A stretch of 64,000 nt of DNA from Aquila chrysaetos chrysaetos (taxonomy: Eukaryota; Chordata; Aves; Accipitriformes; Accipitridae), in contig NC_044016.1 in NCBI RefSeq assembly GCF_900496995.4, positions 23,540,932 to 23,604,931 of the forward strand, given 5' to 3'. A program made the translations under genes and the position numbers. The notes under the pieces were generated by a model. The model saw only the letters and a program-made list of their open reading frames with translations, did no database searches and had not been told where the DNA came from. Each line of letters starts with the position of its first letter. Position 1 is the stretch's first letter. Positions 26,401 through 38,400 of the stretch are shown one piece after another.

Positions 26401-29400
26401 AACTAGTACGAGTGCTGCTTTTCTACCCAGTTATGAGTGTCTACAAAACTTTATAGGGAATCGGGTTTTTTTTGAGTCATCTAAATTTTCATGTTTGGCA
26501 GAAAACAATCATAGACACAAAAGTTACAGTGAGTGCGAGAAGGGGCGAAAGACTGTGAAACTGACTAAGGCTCTCTTTGTTTCACTTTCTCTGCTACTGT
26601 GTTATAAGATTACTCTAATGAATCTTTAATAACTTATATGTGCATTTGTTATGCTGTACTACTGGCGCATTATTTAGTGTGTTTAAAATTTATAGACACT
26701 GAGTCTGTAGGATGAAGCTTTTCAAATTAAAAAGTGTTTTCCTCTTTCTTCTACCTGCTCTTATTGTCATTGTATAGCATGCTTTGTGGGGTTTATTACA
26801 GTAGGCCTTCTGTAGGCTAATTATTTTTGGAAGAGAAGTCTCCATTTTCAAACTTGGTCAAGTGTCAGATCTAGCAGCTTTAAGAGAAACTGGTGTAGAC
26901 AGGCTGCTGTCAGTATTAAATCTCATTTAGAATAGTTCTAACCGAGGGCCTGCTGCTGTTGGAAAGCACAGCATTTCAAAGAATAAAAACTAAAGTTTGC
27001 TTAATTGAGGTGACAATATGAAATACAACGTAGATGGCACTGAACTGACATGGATAATAAAAATGTTTCATAGTGATGGCTAAAAAAGAAAGGGCGGGGG
27101 GGGGGGGGGGGAAGATGGGGAGGGAAGCAGAGAGAAGCCCATGTCCACAGGGAAGGAACCTTTTCTGTAGCAAGGACATTTTGTAAAATCTGCAGTCTAC
27201 TGATCCCTGTGTTTCATCAGTATTCACTTTGCAATTACATGTCAACCTTGGAAAAAATAGTTAAGCAAAATTACATATCTGAAGTCCTGCTGAAATTATT
27301 TGTTTTGTTTTGTTCCTAGCCTAGAAGGAAGGAGTGGCTTTTCAAGTGAAGACAGGTGACATTTATCTGTTTAAAGATACCCTTTAAATGTGCTAATAGT
27401 TTCTTTTCTTTATTTCTTTTTTTTTTTTCTTTCAGGGCTAAATATCACAAATTAAAATATGGCACAGAATTGAATCAGGGAGATATGAAGCCACCAAACT
27501 ATGATTCTGGTAAGAATTTATTAAGAATGAGTTCATTACCGGCATAAAAGCTTAACTGTGGTTTGTGCAAGTGCTGAAATGATACTATTGATAAAATAAG
27601 CTACTTAATGGAAGCAGTGGGAATAGAGGTAATTAATAAAGATTGTGTTTGACTCTTGTAAAATTAAAAGTATATACTAGTGCTCTGAAAGAGTCTATTA
27701 GTAAATCAAATGAGCTTAGATCTAAAAAGCCCCAAACTAACAAACTGCTTCTGGAGAGAATAATTTTCTCTTCCTTAGTAATGTGTATGGATATTTTGGA
27801 ACAGGGAGATACTAGATTTATAGCTACAGAATCCTTTTATCTTTGAATAATTCTTCTGAATTAAAGAGTTAATGGCAAAGGACATGAAATGTATAGTACA
27901 TAATTTTTGGTTCAGTTACTTCAATGGTGTTCCAGGAGAAAAATAATGAAAGTGCATATTAGACGTAAGTGAGAGTTTGAGAGTGGGGACTTTAGATATC
28001 CTTGGGTTTTGTAATTTCTCAGGATGCAGCTATAGCATGTTGCTCCAGTTTCCAGCTGAGGAATGTGCAAGGCCTGGCTTGCCCAGCAGAGCTGTAGCCA
28101 GTGTATTACTTCTGCAAAGTGAACATTAGTGGAATTACCTTTGTTAAAACTCCGTTATCCTGATTTATCCCATTGCATTCTATATACGTAGCTGTCAGAA
28201 ATGTACACTTTTGTTCTGTATCAAATGTGGACTGATTAGAAGCATTGTTATCATGCTTCTTTGGAGTTGTCTTTGATAGATACTTGTATGCCTGTGTCTC
28301 CCCCCCTGTCCTTGCTCCCTGCCCCTGTTTTTCCTGCCCAGTCAGGAAAAAACAGGGGAGTGTTTCTTGTAGTTCTTCCAAATGGGTCCTTGTTGTTTGT
28401 TTTCTTTATGATCTCTTGGGGAGTCAGTAATACAGTTTAGAAGAAAGAGTTCAATCTCCTGATAAAAGGATGCCTTTTTTTTTTTTTTTTTTTTCCTGCT
28501 TGTGATATCTTCTGGTATTATTTGGTCATAATGCAAGTCCCTTCATTCTCATCTCTAAACTGCTGTTACCACTAGCAGTCATCAGTTTTGAGGAGAGTAA
28601 GCAAAAGAGAATTCTTGCCTGTAGATATACTTAATAGTGCCTTTGGAAGAAGGGGTTTTGCTTTTGAAAGTAATTTTCAGGCAGATTTATTTCAGTCATA
28701 TTTTAATTCTTATGGACTGTGCTTTGGTAGTTGTGCATTGGGTCCAGCTGTGTTCAGTTGTCATCAGAAAATCATTGTGCAATTGATTATTTCCTATGGT
28801 TGCTATTAAATGGATTTGTGAATTTGAGATGGATAAAATTCATATGGCTCTCCTTGCATGTGAATTCTGATTAGTCTGTGATAGCTTCTTTGGGTGGGTG
28901 GTGGGTGTTTTTGTGTGTGGTGTTAATTCAGTTGTTTAAAGGTAAATGACTTCCCAATAAGGACAATAGCTTTCCCACATCACATATCAAATTACTCATA
29001 GGATTATACCAGTGGTTTTTTCTGGTTCTTAATTCTTGTTTACACAAGAAGATTGTTCATCCTGCAGTGTTTGGACCCACAAGGGTTTCGAGTTTTGTAG
29101 AGGCTTTCATAGATAATGAACCAAGATCTTTTATCTTGGGAAGCATATGCTTATGTATCTCCTGGAGGAGGGGAAAAAAACCCCCACCATCATGTAGTAT
29201 GAAGCTATGTGTGGAATAAATGTGTAGCTGTTGGTTGCCAGCATTGAGATAGGTTTCTCACCAGAACAGCCACATAATTTTTTTGTGGATTTTCGTGGAA
29301 TAGTACTGTTTAGATACAAAGTTATGGTTGTGGAAAACATGATGAAAATTTTTCAAGAGCTTTTCAGGTTAAAAAAGAAACAACCCCTGTTGTATCTGTT

Positions 29401-32400
29401 TTTTCCTTCCACAAAACTAATACAAATATGGATGAATTTAAAGTTGATGTGAGTAGGTCTGTTGGTTTTATGTTGAACGGTCAAGTGTTAAGGAAATTGG
29501 TTGGACGGTAAGTGGTAAATAGATAACATGCTGCAGTTGCATTTGATATTGTTAGCAGTTAAAGATGATTGTACTCAAACTTAAATTATGAGCAGCAATT
29601 ATACTGGAAGGTTAATGCAAAAATGGAACCCCAGATTGTGTATGTGATTATGTGCCCTTAAAGAAAAAGGAGTAAGATGGGGCTTTTTTGGATGTGAGAC
29701 AGAAGGGAAGGCACTGATGACTAGTGGAACTTGTTCTTATACAGTAGGATGTACCTGACAATCTTTATGTGCATGTAGTACTACAGTTATGTGCTATGTG
29801 CATTTTTTTCTATCTTGATTGATTATTGATGATTTGAGTCTTTTATGTTGTTATTAAACCATTCCTAATCATTTTAAGACAAATCACATTTGTCTTTTCA
29901 AGTGGATGGGCATCTTTTTAAAAATTAGGACAAGGAAAAGGAATGTTCGTAATTAAATAATCTTTTCCAGATGAAGGGAATGAGACAGAGATTCAGCCAC
30001 AACAGAACAGTCAGCTAATATGGAAACAAGGACGGCAGCTGCTAAGACAGTAAGTGTTGAAAAAAGGACTTGAATAATGAATGCAAGGGAAAGAATCTGG
30101 TAACGAAATGTGATGATGGTGGTGTTTGATTTTTTTTTTTCTGTTAGATTTTCCTTCAAGATAAGTTAGCGCGTGTGATGAAGTTCATTCAGCTTCTGCC
30201 CTGCTTTTCCTAGGTTTTTGAAAAATTTTAATATTTCAGAACTTCAGAAGAGAAGCCTTGTCAAATCACAAACACCTAATCTCCTTTGCTTTTCTTTCAC
30301 TGAGTATAATAAAACAGTCTGCTTGGGAGACCAGTGGGTTGTGACACTCTGCAATTCTTTTTGCAATTAAAAAACAACACATACAAGTAATTCTGTTAAA
30401 AGCTATGAAAAATAAAAATAACTGGTGTTGGAGAGGGATAAGTTTTGTTTTCACCTGCTCGAGGTGCAGAAAAGACTAATATCCAGAAGGTTAGACTAGA
30501 AGTTTTCTAATTCTCAGTTCGTCTCAATGAAGCAAATGTCTGTTAACCTAAATTAGTATTTGAATTGTGGTCATAATGAATTAATTAATTTCCAAGATAT
30601 TTGGTCACATTTTTGTGTGGGTTTTTTTGCCTTGGTTATAACCCTTGTTTTAAATTGAAGAGGTCTTTTAAATACCTCTCATCAGAGTGTCTCTATCTGT
30701 TTTTTCATGCATTTGCCTCATCCCCTATGCTGATAGTTAGATTCTAAGGTCTTCTAATCAGCTAGCAAAACTTTTGCTTTCTAATTTTTTTTGGTGTGTT
30801 ACAGAGGATTGAATGAGAGGGGAGGGAGACAGTAAGGAGAGTCTGGAGCTTTTCCAGATTTTTGCAGGAATTATACAAAAGTTAAATTTTTCTGTTGGAT
30901 GGCTTGTACATGCTTTTCTTTTGCAGGCTCAAATCTTTGCATGTATGTTGAATAAATGTAAATAAAGTGGTCTGACTTGAATCAGTGATTTTGAAGACAA
31001 GTCATTTCTTCTCAGCGCAATTCATAAATAAGTGACACAGTGCCGAATACAGAGTGCGTATTACTGACGGACTCTGTTTTGCATAGGTGACTTGTTTGAT
31101 TTTTATATAGCCAAGAATTTCTCTTCTAATGTTGTTATGTGGAGGATATTGTTAAATAATTGGGAGGAGAATGTTCTTGCAGGAAAAGTGCATGTCCTTG
31201 ATTTGTAACAGCTGTTACTATAAAATAGAATTTCCCCTCTTTAGAGTCCTCTAGAGTATTGACCATTTAATCAGTCCAGTGCTCCTGAGAAGACAGTACT
31301 ATTAACTCCATATTCTAGAGGAAAGGAGAGAGATCAATTTTTACCTTTTTTTTTTTTTTTTTAATTATTATTTCCTCCCTGGCAGTATGGCATATTGATG
31401 AAAGAGTCAACTTAAGACCCTGAGGTTTTCATATGAGCTAGTCCAAGATTCTTGCTGCCCAGCCCTTATATGCAAGACAAATTAATATTTTGCAGATCCA
31501 TAAGGAAGAAGCAGAACAAAGATTTTATCAAACCTAGTGCATTATAAATAATAACTCTTACTAGTAACTACAGCTACAGAATTTGTTTCTATTCCTGCTG
31601 TTTTCTACACTTCTAATAATGCTTACATAAGGAACATATCTGATACTTCTTGTAAGGCTTCATGTGTAGTTTCCATGTGTTGAAGAATGAAATGGCCATG
31701 TTGTACATGCAACTGTGGTGATTTTTATAAGCCAGTTGTAAATATTTTAACTGAAAGTGCTTTTCCATCCATTTTAGTAAATGAATGAATAACGTATTGT
31801 ATAACCTCTGACTGCTAGGCTCTTTGATTTTTTATTTATTTATTTATTTATTTTTCAGTGACTGTAGAGGCTGGTACTGCAAGAGGCAATCCCTCTGCAG
31901 CTGGTACAGGATGATTTATAAGCATGTTTCATTAGCACAGCACCATACTTTGCTAAGCTAAGGGGTTGAAGATGATGAATTTAGGGAGATGTTTTCATTT
32001 ACTCTTTTGAATAAGTGAGATGTGCATGGAAGATTAGCATGAGTTCTGTTCCTACAGGTATCTACAAGAAGTAGGCTACACCGACACGATATTGGATGTG
32101 AAGTCAAAACGAGTACGAGCTTTATTGGGCCTCTCAAGTGATGCTTCAGAGAAGGAAAACAGAAATCAAGAGCCAATGGTAAATGGCACAGAGGGCCAGA
32201 TTAAAGAAAACACAATGATTGGGTAAGCATCAAGATGACATTGTTATCTTTCTCCATAAATGCATGTAATGGTGTAGAACAGATTTTTGTTTACTGAGAA
32301 TATTTCAGGATTTTTTCCCTAGTTGGAGATCAGAGCATTTCTAACTAATCTTATTACATTAAGCAGTAAGTATGGAAGTAACTCTTAAGATTCACAGCTT

Positions 32401-35400
32401 AAAAGCACAGTAAGTTTTTTTTCAGTTGGATAGCAGCACAAAGTCAAATCACGCCTCTTTGAGATAAGGGTTGCTAAGTGGTTAGAGGTCAGTGTTGTTT
32501 CAAATTAACGGTTTATTTGTGTTGCTGGAAACTTCACTGTATCGATTACTGCCTTTGCTCTTCTGGTCTGTGCTGACTATGATATGATAATCTATGTGAG
32601 ATACAGGATTTTTTTGACTGGATCTCAAAAACAAAGTCACTTGCTACATTCTGATTCCTGTAAGTTTTTGATTTTCCACTAATGGATATACATATGTAAA
32701 TGTGACTGAAATGTAAGGTCCTCATTTCTGTCTTTCAATATTTCTAATACTATGAAAAGTCAGTCAAGGAGAGTAAAACCTTGTGCTTACTTTTAAGTGA
32801 TGTTGAAAACAAGAGGCTTTTTTCCATTTTCTTCTCTTTTTCATGTAGAGTTTAAAAAAGAAAAAAAAAGTGAGTTAAATCTGAAACTTAATTGTAGAGG
32901 CTTCAGGAAAACAATCTGTTTGTTCTTGTTTAAGATATTGTAGTTGCAAAACTTGAAAAATAATGAAAATGATGCAGAATTGTTTGTCTGAACAATACAT
33001 GAGGTAGCTGTTCCCAGTAGTTTGTGCTGCATCAACAAGCACAGCTTTCCTCAAAGATTCTCCCTCTTTTTTCCTTTTCTATACTGATGTGGCAAAATTC
33101 AAGACTTTTTTTTTTTTTTCCTAAGGTCTAATACTGTTCTATGACACATTCTGTCTTTTAAAGCATTTGTAAAATTTCCTTATACCCAGCAGATAGCTGC
33201 AGCAACGTCAGGCCAACAAGTTACATAAGGGTAGAAGTTCATTGTTATGTAATTAAATTTAATGCTGTGAGGTCGAAAATTTAAATGTATAAGAAAACCT
33301 GCAAGCTACTAAACTATATTGTGCTGCTACATAGTTTACTAGCCATGTCATTTATGTACAGCAGCTTTGTTTTGGAAGAACAAGGAATGCTTGATAGATT
33401 ACAATAACAATTTTAGTTCTCTTTCTGGTGAAGGGGTCACTTCTTCTCAGGGGAAGTGGGTAAATAAAGCTCCTCTTCTTACACCTCAAAATTTCTTTAA
33501 ATGTGTTTACTTTGGTTTTGAAACAGATGGATATATTTATAAGGTAGTTATTTGATGGATGAAATGGTTGGACAGTGGTTTTGATACAGCGGTTTTGGAT
33601 ACACTTTAATTTCTTTCCGATCTACTTGCTCTCTGGTTAGATCTGATATTATGTTTAACACTTTGTAATCTACCCTGTGGCTGAGGATATTCACTGATGG
33701 AGAAAAATTAGTTCCCTTCCATTGTGGCTCTGCAATCTTGTCAGCTGCAAGGCTGGTCAGGCTGCACGCTTTGAGAAACTGTTCTCATCTCACTTGAGAT
33801 ACATAAAATGGCAGGCTGTATTAGAAAGCTTAGGGGAGCATTTTGATACATGATGTGCGAGAAGTGACTCCAGGGTTTTACAGTGGAAAAATTTTCCAGG
33901 GATCTTGTTCAGCATAGTCACATCAGTATTCGTGGGTGATTCTGAGTTTGTGGATGTCTGCTGAGATCTCTCTCAATGAGAGGAAAAAGTTGGGATTTTA
34001 CTAAAATTCCTTGGTCAATCTAAGTTCAGGACTAGCTTTCAATGCTGTGATTCGTCTGTGTTTCAAGTATGCTTTCAGACCATCTCTTTAAATTTTACAT
34101 GCAGGAGACATTCTGTGGCTTTCTTCCTGGCAGAGACTGCCTGTTACTTAACAGCTATTTCATCTTGTGCTACTAGGTACTGTAAAAAGTTACACCTCAC
34201 TGTTTCTGTGGCATGTGGCACTGTTCACCTCCTCCCAACTGCATCATTGCTTGCTTCTGAGATTTCCAAGTGCAGCTTTATGGCAGATGGGAAATCAGAA
34301 AAGAGATGAGATGTTGTTCTTGAGTAGCTCATACTTACCTGTTACCTGCCTCATCTATATTGTTGGCATTACTTAAACATGTATACAACAGCTTCTTTTT
34401 GAAGAGTATTAGCATTGAATAGGTGACTAAGATTTAAGGCACATGGATCTTGCTCCTGATCCCAATTGGAATTCTTACTGAGTGTTTGAAAACTTAATTC
34501 AGTGGTTGTTTTCTACCTGGTTGGCAGAACTGGGAAAAATTTAGGTGTCTCGGCTAAATTCTGGCTCACAGTCAAGGTAGGGGCAGTCTTTGAAGCAACC
34601 TCACCAGTGCTAGGCTGCTTACTGGGAGGGCAAAAAGATTGGCAGTTCTTTTAGCAGCCTCTTATTCCTAGCATGCATGTGAAGTGAGAAGAGGATTGGG
34701 GCCGCAGCAAGCTTGTACGGTCGGAAGGAGTGCGATGAACAAGTGCCTGCGGTTTGGTAGTGGTAGAGGAGAAAAGTTACGGTGAGAGATTGGAAGAACA
34801 AGAAACCACCAAAACAGTGCAATCTCAGGAAGTTTAAGGACATATGTATGTGTATGCCAGAACCGCCAGACATTGGGACAGTTGCAAACTAAAACGCAGA
34901 TTGAAGATGCTCTGTGGCTTTGTATGGATACAGTGAAACTTTTTGTAGGAGAAAGCTTTGCTAATCACCACAGAAGCCTGTGAGCTGCTCAAGCCAATGC
35001 AGTCTGGCAAATTTTGTGGTTCAAAACTTTTAATGAACATCGATGCCAAACACCTGCTAGCAAGTCTGAGGCTAGTCATCAACCTGAAGATGTTTTAGTT
35101 ACATTTGAAGAGCACAGTGCTGGACAAAATGTAATGTGTGGAAATGAATCTAGTCTAACAAGGAATACCTCTGTTAAAGTGAGAAAATGCAGCTCGTAGA
35201 GCATTTGATTTGTTTGATCTTGGAAGAACTGCTTAATATCGTGGACCCAGCTGAGACTCTGGATTTTAAGTCTGATTTTTAGAAAAATGTTTACATGGAA
35301 GGAAGAATATGAGAAGTGGAGTATGGGGATTGAACAAAAAGAACGCTTGTGGGTGAGAAGCAATGAAGACAAATCAATAGGAGTTTGGAAAGAATATGGG

Positions 35401-38400
35401 GGAATGTGATGAAGATAACATAAATAGAGGGGAAAATGGCACAGTGAAAAACAGAAGGAAAATGGATACACTGATGCGTTTCAGGAACAGGAAAATGGAA
35501 GGCACATTAGCTTTAAATTTCCTTAAAGATTTCTCCATATAGCAATGTAAATTGCAGAAAGAACAGATTGGCTAAAACTGCCTTCTGTACAACTGAACAC
35601 TCGTGATAAATCCCAAAGAAAGTAAAAAAAAAACCAAAAACGGTATTTGATGCTTTTATGCTGCCATATGGTTACCTCTTTGGGAGGAGAGAGGGGTAAC
35701 GGAAACAGGAAAGAAAACTTCCTTTATGTTTTGATTATCATTTATTGGTAATGGGCAAATACTTTCTCAGTGAAATGAAAGTGGTGGAGAACAAACCAAA
35801 TTGGTACTGAGAGAAATTCCAGTAAAAGAATGGAAGACCTGATGTACTTCTCAACACAGTCTGATTTTAGCACGGTTTTTGTGTAAGCCCATTGATCTGT
35901 GCATAGTGCTTGTTGCTGCCACTTAGCCTCCTTCAGCAATACCTCTGATCTACTTCTGACTGTACTTCTGACAACAGCAGACACCCACACTTATCTTTTT
36001 TCGTTTGGAAATGCCTTAGACTGTTGTAAGGGTAAGCCCTGGCATTTTTCCTCTGACCCCAGGAATGTGTAAAGTGTATACTTTGTGGTGGGTAGGGAGG
36101 GTATGCCTCCTCTGCTCAGCTCACTACATCTTTTACAAATTTTTATGAGTTGTCTGTTATACCAGAACTTGTCTGTTATATCAGTTATACCTACTTCAAC
36201 AGCTGGCGTTCGGACACTCAGTGCTGTGATGGTGACAGCAAGTCAAGCTTTTTTAATGAGAAAGGCTGGTGAGAATGTTTGGGGTGATTATTGTGAGGTT
36301 GATGCTGTTTACTTTGTATGGAGAAGTGTACAGTAGTCACTGTAGTGCAAGTATTTAAGACAATAATATTTATTTGCAGCAGATAATATGTAACTTGAAT
36401 TCTGCTAGGCTCCAGTTACCTTAGAAAATTGCCATCTGGTCCCTCATACCTCTCAGCTTAATTTTGTATGCTTTAGAGGGTTGCAGTTACATCAGAGAAC
36501 TACCCCCACCTCTTTGTTTTTTCATTCTTTTGGTACAGTGATGAACAAACTACTGTTGTCTGAAAGTCTTTTAAAGCCAAACCAGTTTCTCTTCTTACTA
36601 TTAGGTGAAATAGCCTCAGTCTTTGTGTTACTAGCTGCTACATCTGTGGCCAAACTTGTATTCTTACATTGCCTATTTATTTGCTAATGTACAGATCGTC
36701 TTGAAAACTTTAGCACTCAAGACATCATGTGGATTTTGAATGCATCCTGCAAGATTTTGATTCGATAAATGAAATGTTAATATGATAACCTGAGATAGTT
36801 ATAGTCCTGTTTCCACTTATTTCATGGAATTTAAAAGGGAATCTGTTTTCAGTTTCTTCAATCAGCTCACTTGCATTACAAAAGATAAGTACCACTTGGC
36901 ATGACTGGACTCAAAAGTAGATACTAAAATAATAACTTTATAATAATAGTTGAAATTCTTAACACCTGCAGTGAGAGGAATTGGTGTTTTCCCCCAACAA
37001 ACTGAAACAGAGATGAAAGCTGCCTGCAAATGTCACTTGTAGCCTTGAAAACATGAGAGTATTCAGGTATCTTAGGTTCACTTATTACCTCATTTTTTAA
37101 TAGCTTTATCTTAGTGACTGAAACCTAAACAGTCAAATTAGTTTACCTTCTTGAAGGTATGTACTTGACTACCATTTGATATGAATGGAAGCAAATAGAA
37201 TAAAGGAATAGACCTCGAAAGGAATGAGGGTATATACCAAGCATATGAATGTATATACACATATATATGGATGTGTGTATATATAAAAACAATATAGATA
37301 AAACATCTGAGTTCTTGCTAAAGGTTTGATCATTAGAACTATGTTTAAATAGCTCAAAGAAGCTTGTTAAAGAAAAATGATCCTGAATGATGTATCAGTC
37401 TCTCTCTGAAACCGATCTACTGACCTTTTTTTTTTCCTATTGAACCGCATATGGCTTCTACTGCCTATACTTTATATGAGCAAAAAGGCATCAAACATCA
37501 ACATTTCAGAGCAAATCCAAAGACCTTTTCAAAGATTAAAATTAAACTTTTTGAAGACCTTATCTTTCTGATGTGCAACACATCATTCCAACTGGCACTT
37601 CAGCAAATGAACATCTTTCTATACCAGAAAGCCTTGAATAACTCTTTTGCATTTCTAAATCGTATTAACACTGACCCATGTAATGAAAATGCTGCATACT
37701 GGCTGATGAATGTTGTGTGTTGACTAGCTTATAAAATGGTTTATTTGGGAAAATTATCTCTGAATTTAACAACCTGTTTCATTTCAACATCTGCCATGAA
37801 AAAGATTTCCAATATAGTATGCAAGACTAAAATATTGAATTACAAAAAAAAAAAAAAATCCAAAATCTATTTGCTTTATTCCCTTTACTGGTGGTTTTTT
37901 CCACCTTTTTCCTGTTTGTCCCTGCCTCCATCTTGGAGTGACCTAACAGGCATTTCAAAGACACCTGATTTAGGTCAGACCTGGACACTTTCAACAGATG
38001 CATTAAAGCGGGGGGGGGAAAAAAGGTAAATTGGGGTTTTGTGTGAAGAAAGTAGTACCAGTGGACCACTCGATTTCATTGGCACAGATCTATGGCTTAA
38101 GGGTTTGAGGGATGCTTCTTGGAAATGTCACATAAGACTCATGGTACAGAAGGAATGGGGAGAAAGACAGAGAATTTGTGCAGTGGGAGAAAGAAGCAAA
38201 GAGAGGGGAGGTGAATAGAGAAATAACTTACGAAAGTTACTCAGTTCTTCAAACGCTAAATTTATTTTTTATTTTTATTCTTTAAAAAGCTTGTTTATTT
38301 GACACATTATGGTTATCTGACTAGATTTGGCAAGAGAAGTGGCCTTTCCTTTTTAAATGGCATTCCTTTGCAATTCCAATTTACATCCAAACCATTTTGT

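Larger units (their letters stand above)
18827..27435 (+). other. STRN: STRN intron 2
   Basis: 8.6 kb. It holds the antisense ERV LTR at about 25.21-26.36 kb, a locally GC-rich patch with two overlapping open frames at about 21.80-22.08 kb, and a run of 16 G (27096-27111). The rest is AT-rich and unremarkable. Confidence 0.85.
30050..32057 (+). other. STRN: STRN intron 4
   Basis: 2.0 kb. It contains a strong acceptor-like CTTTTCTTTTGCAG at 30926 followed closely by two AATAAA signals (see the possible terminal exon), T runs at about 31347-31363, and a (TTTA)n tract at about 31829-31855. Confidence 0.85.

Noticed and set aside
35079..35471. 130-codon minus-strand frame
   Set aside because: Rich in Phe, Ser and Leu from AG-rich plus-strand sequence, without a recognisable domain; it overlaps the plus-strand open stretch and looks like composition effect.
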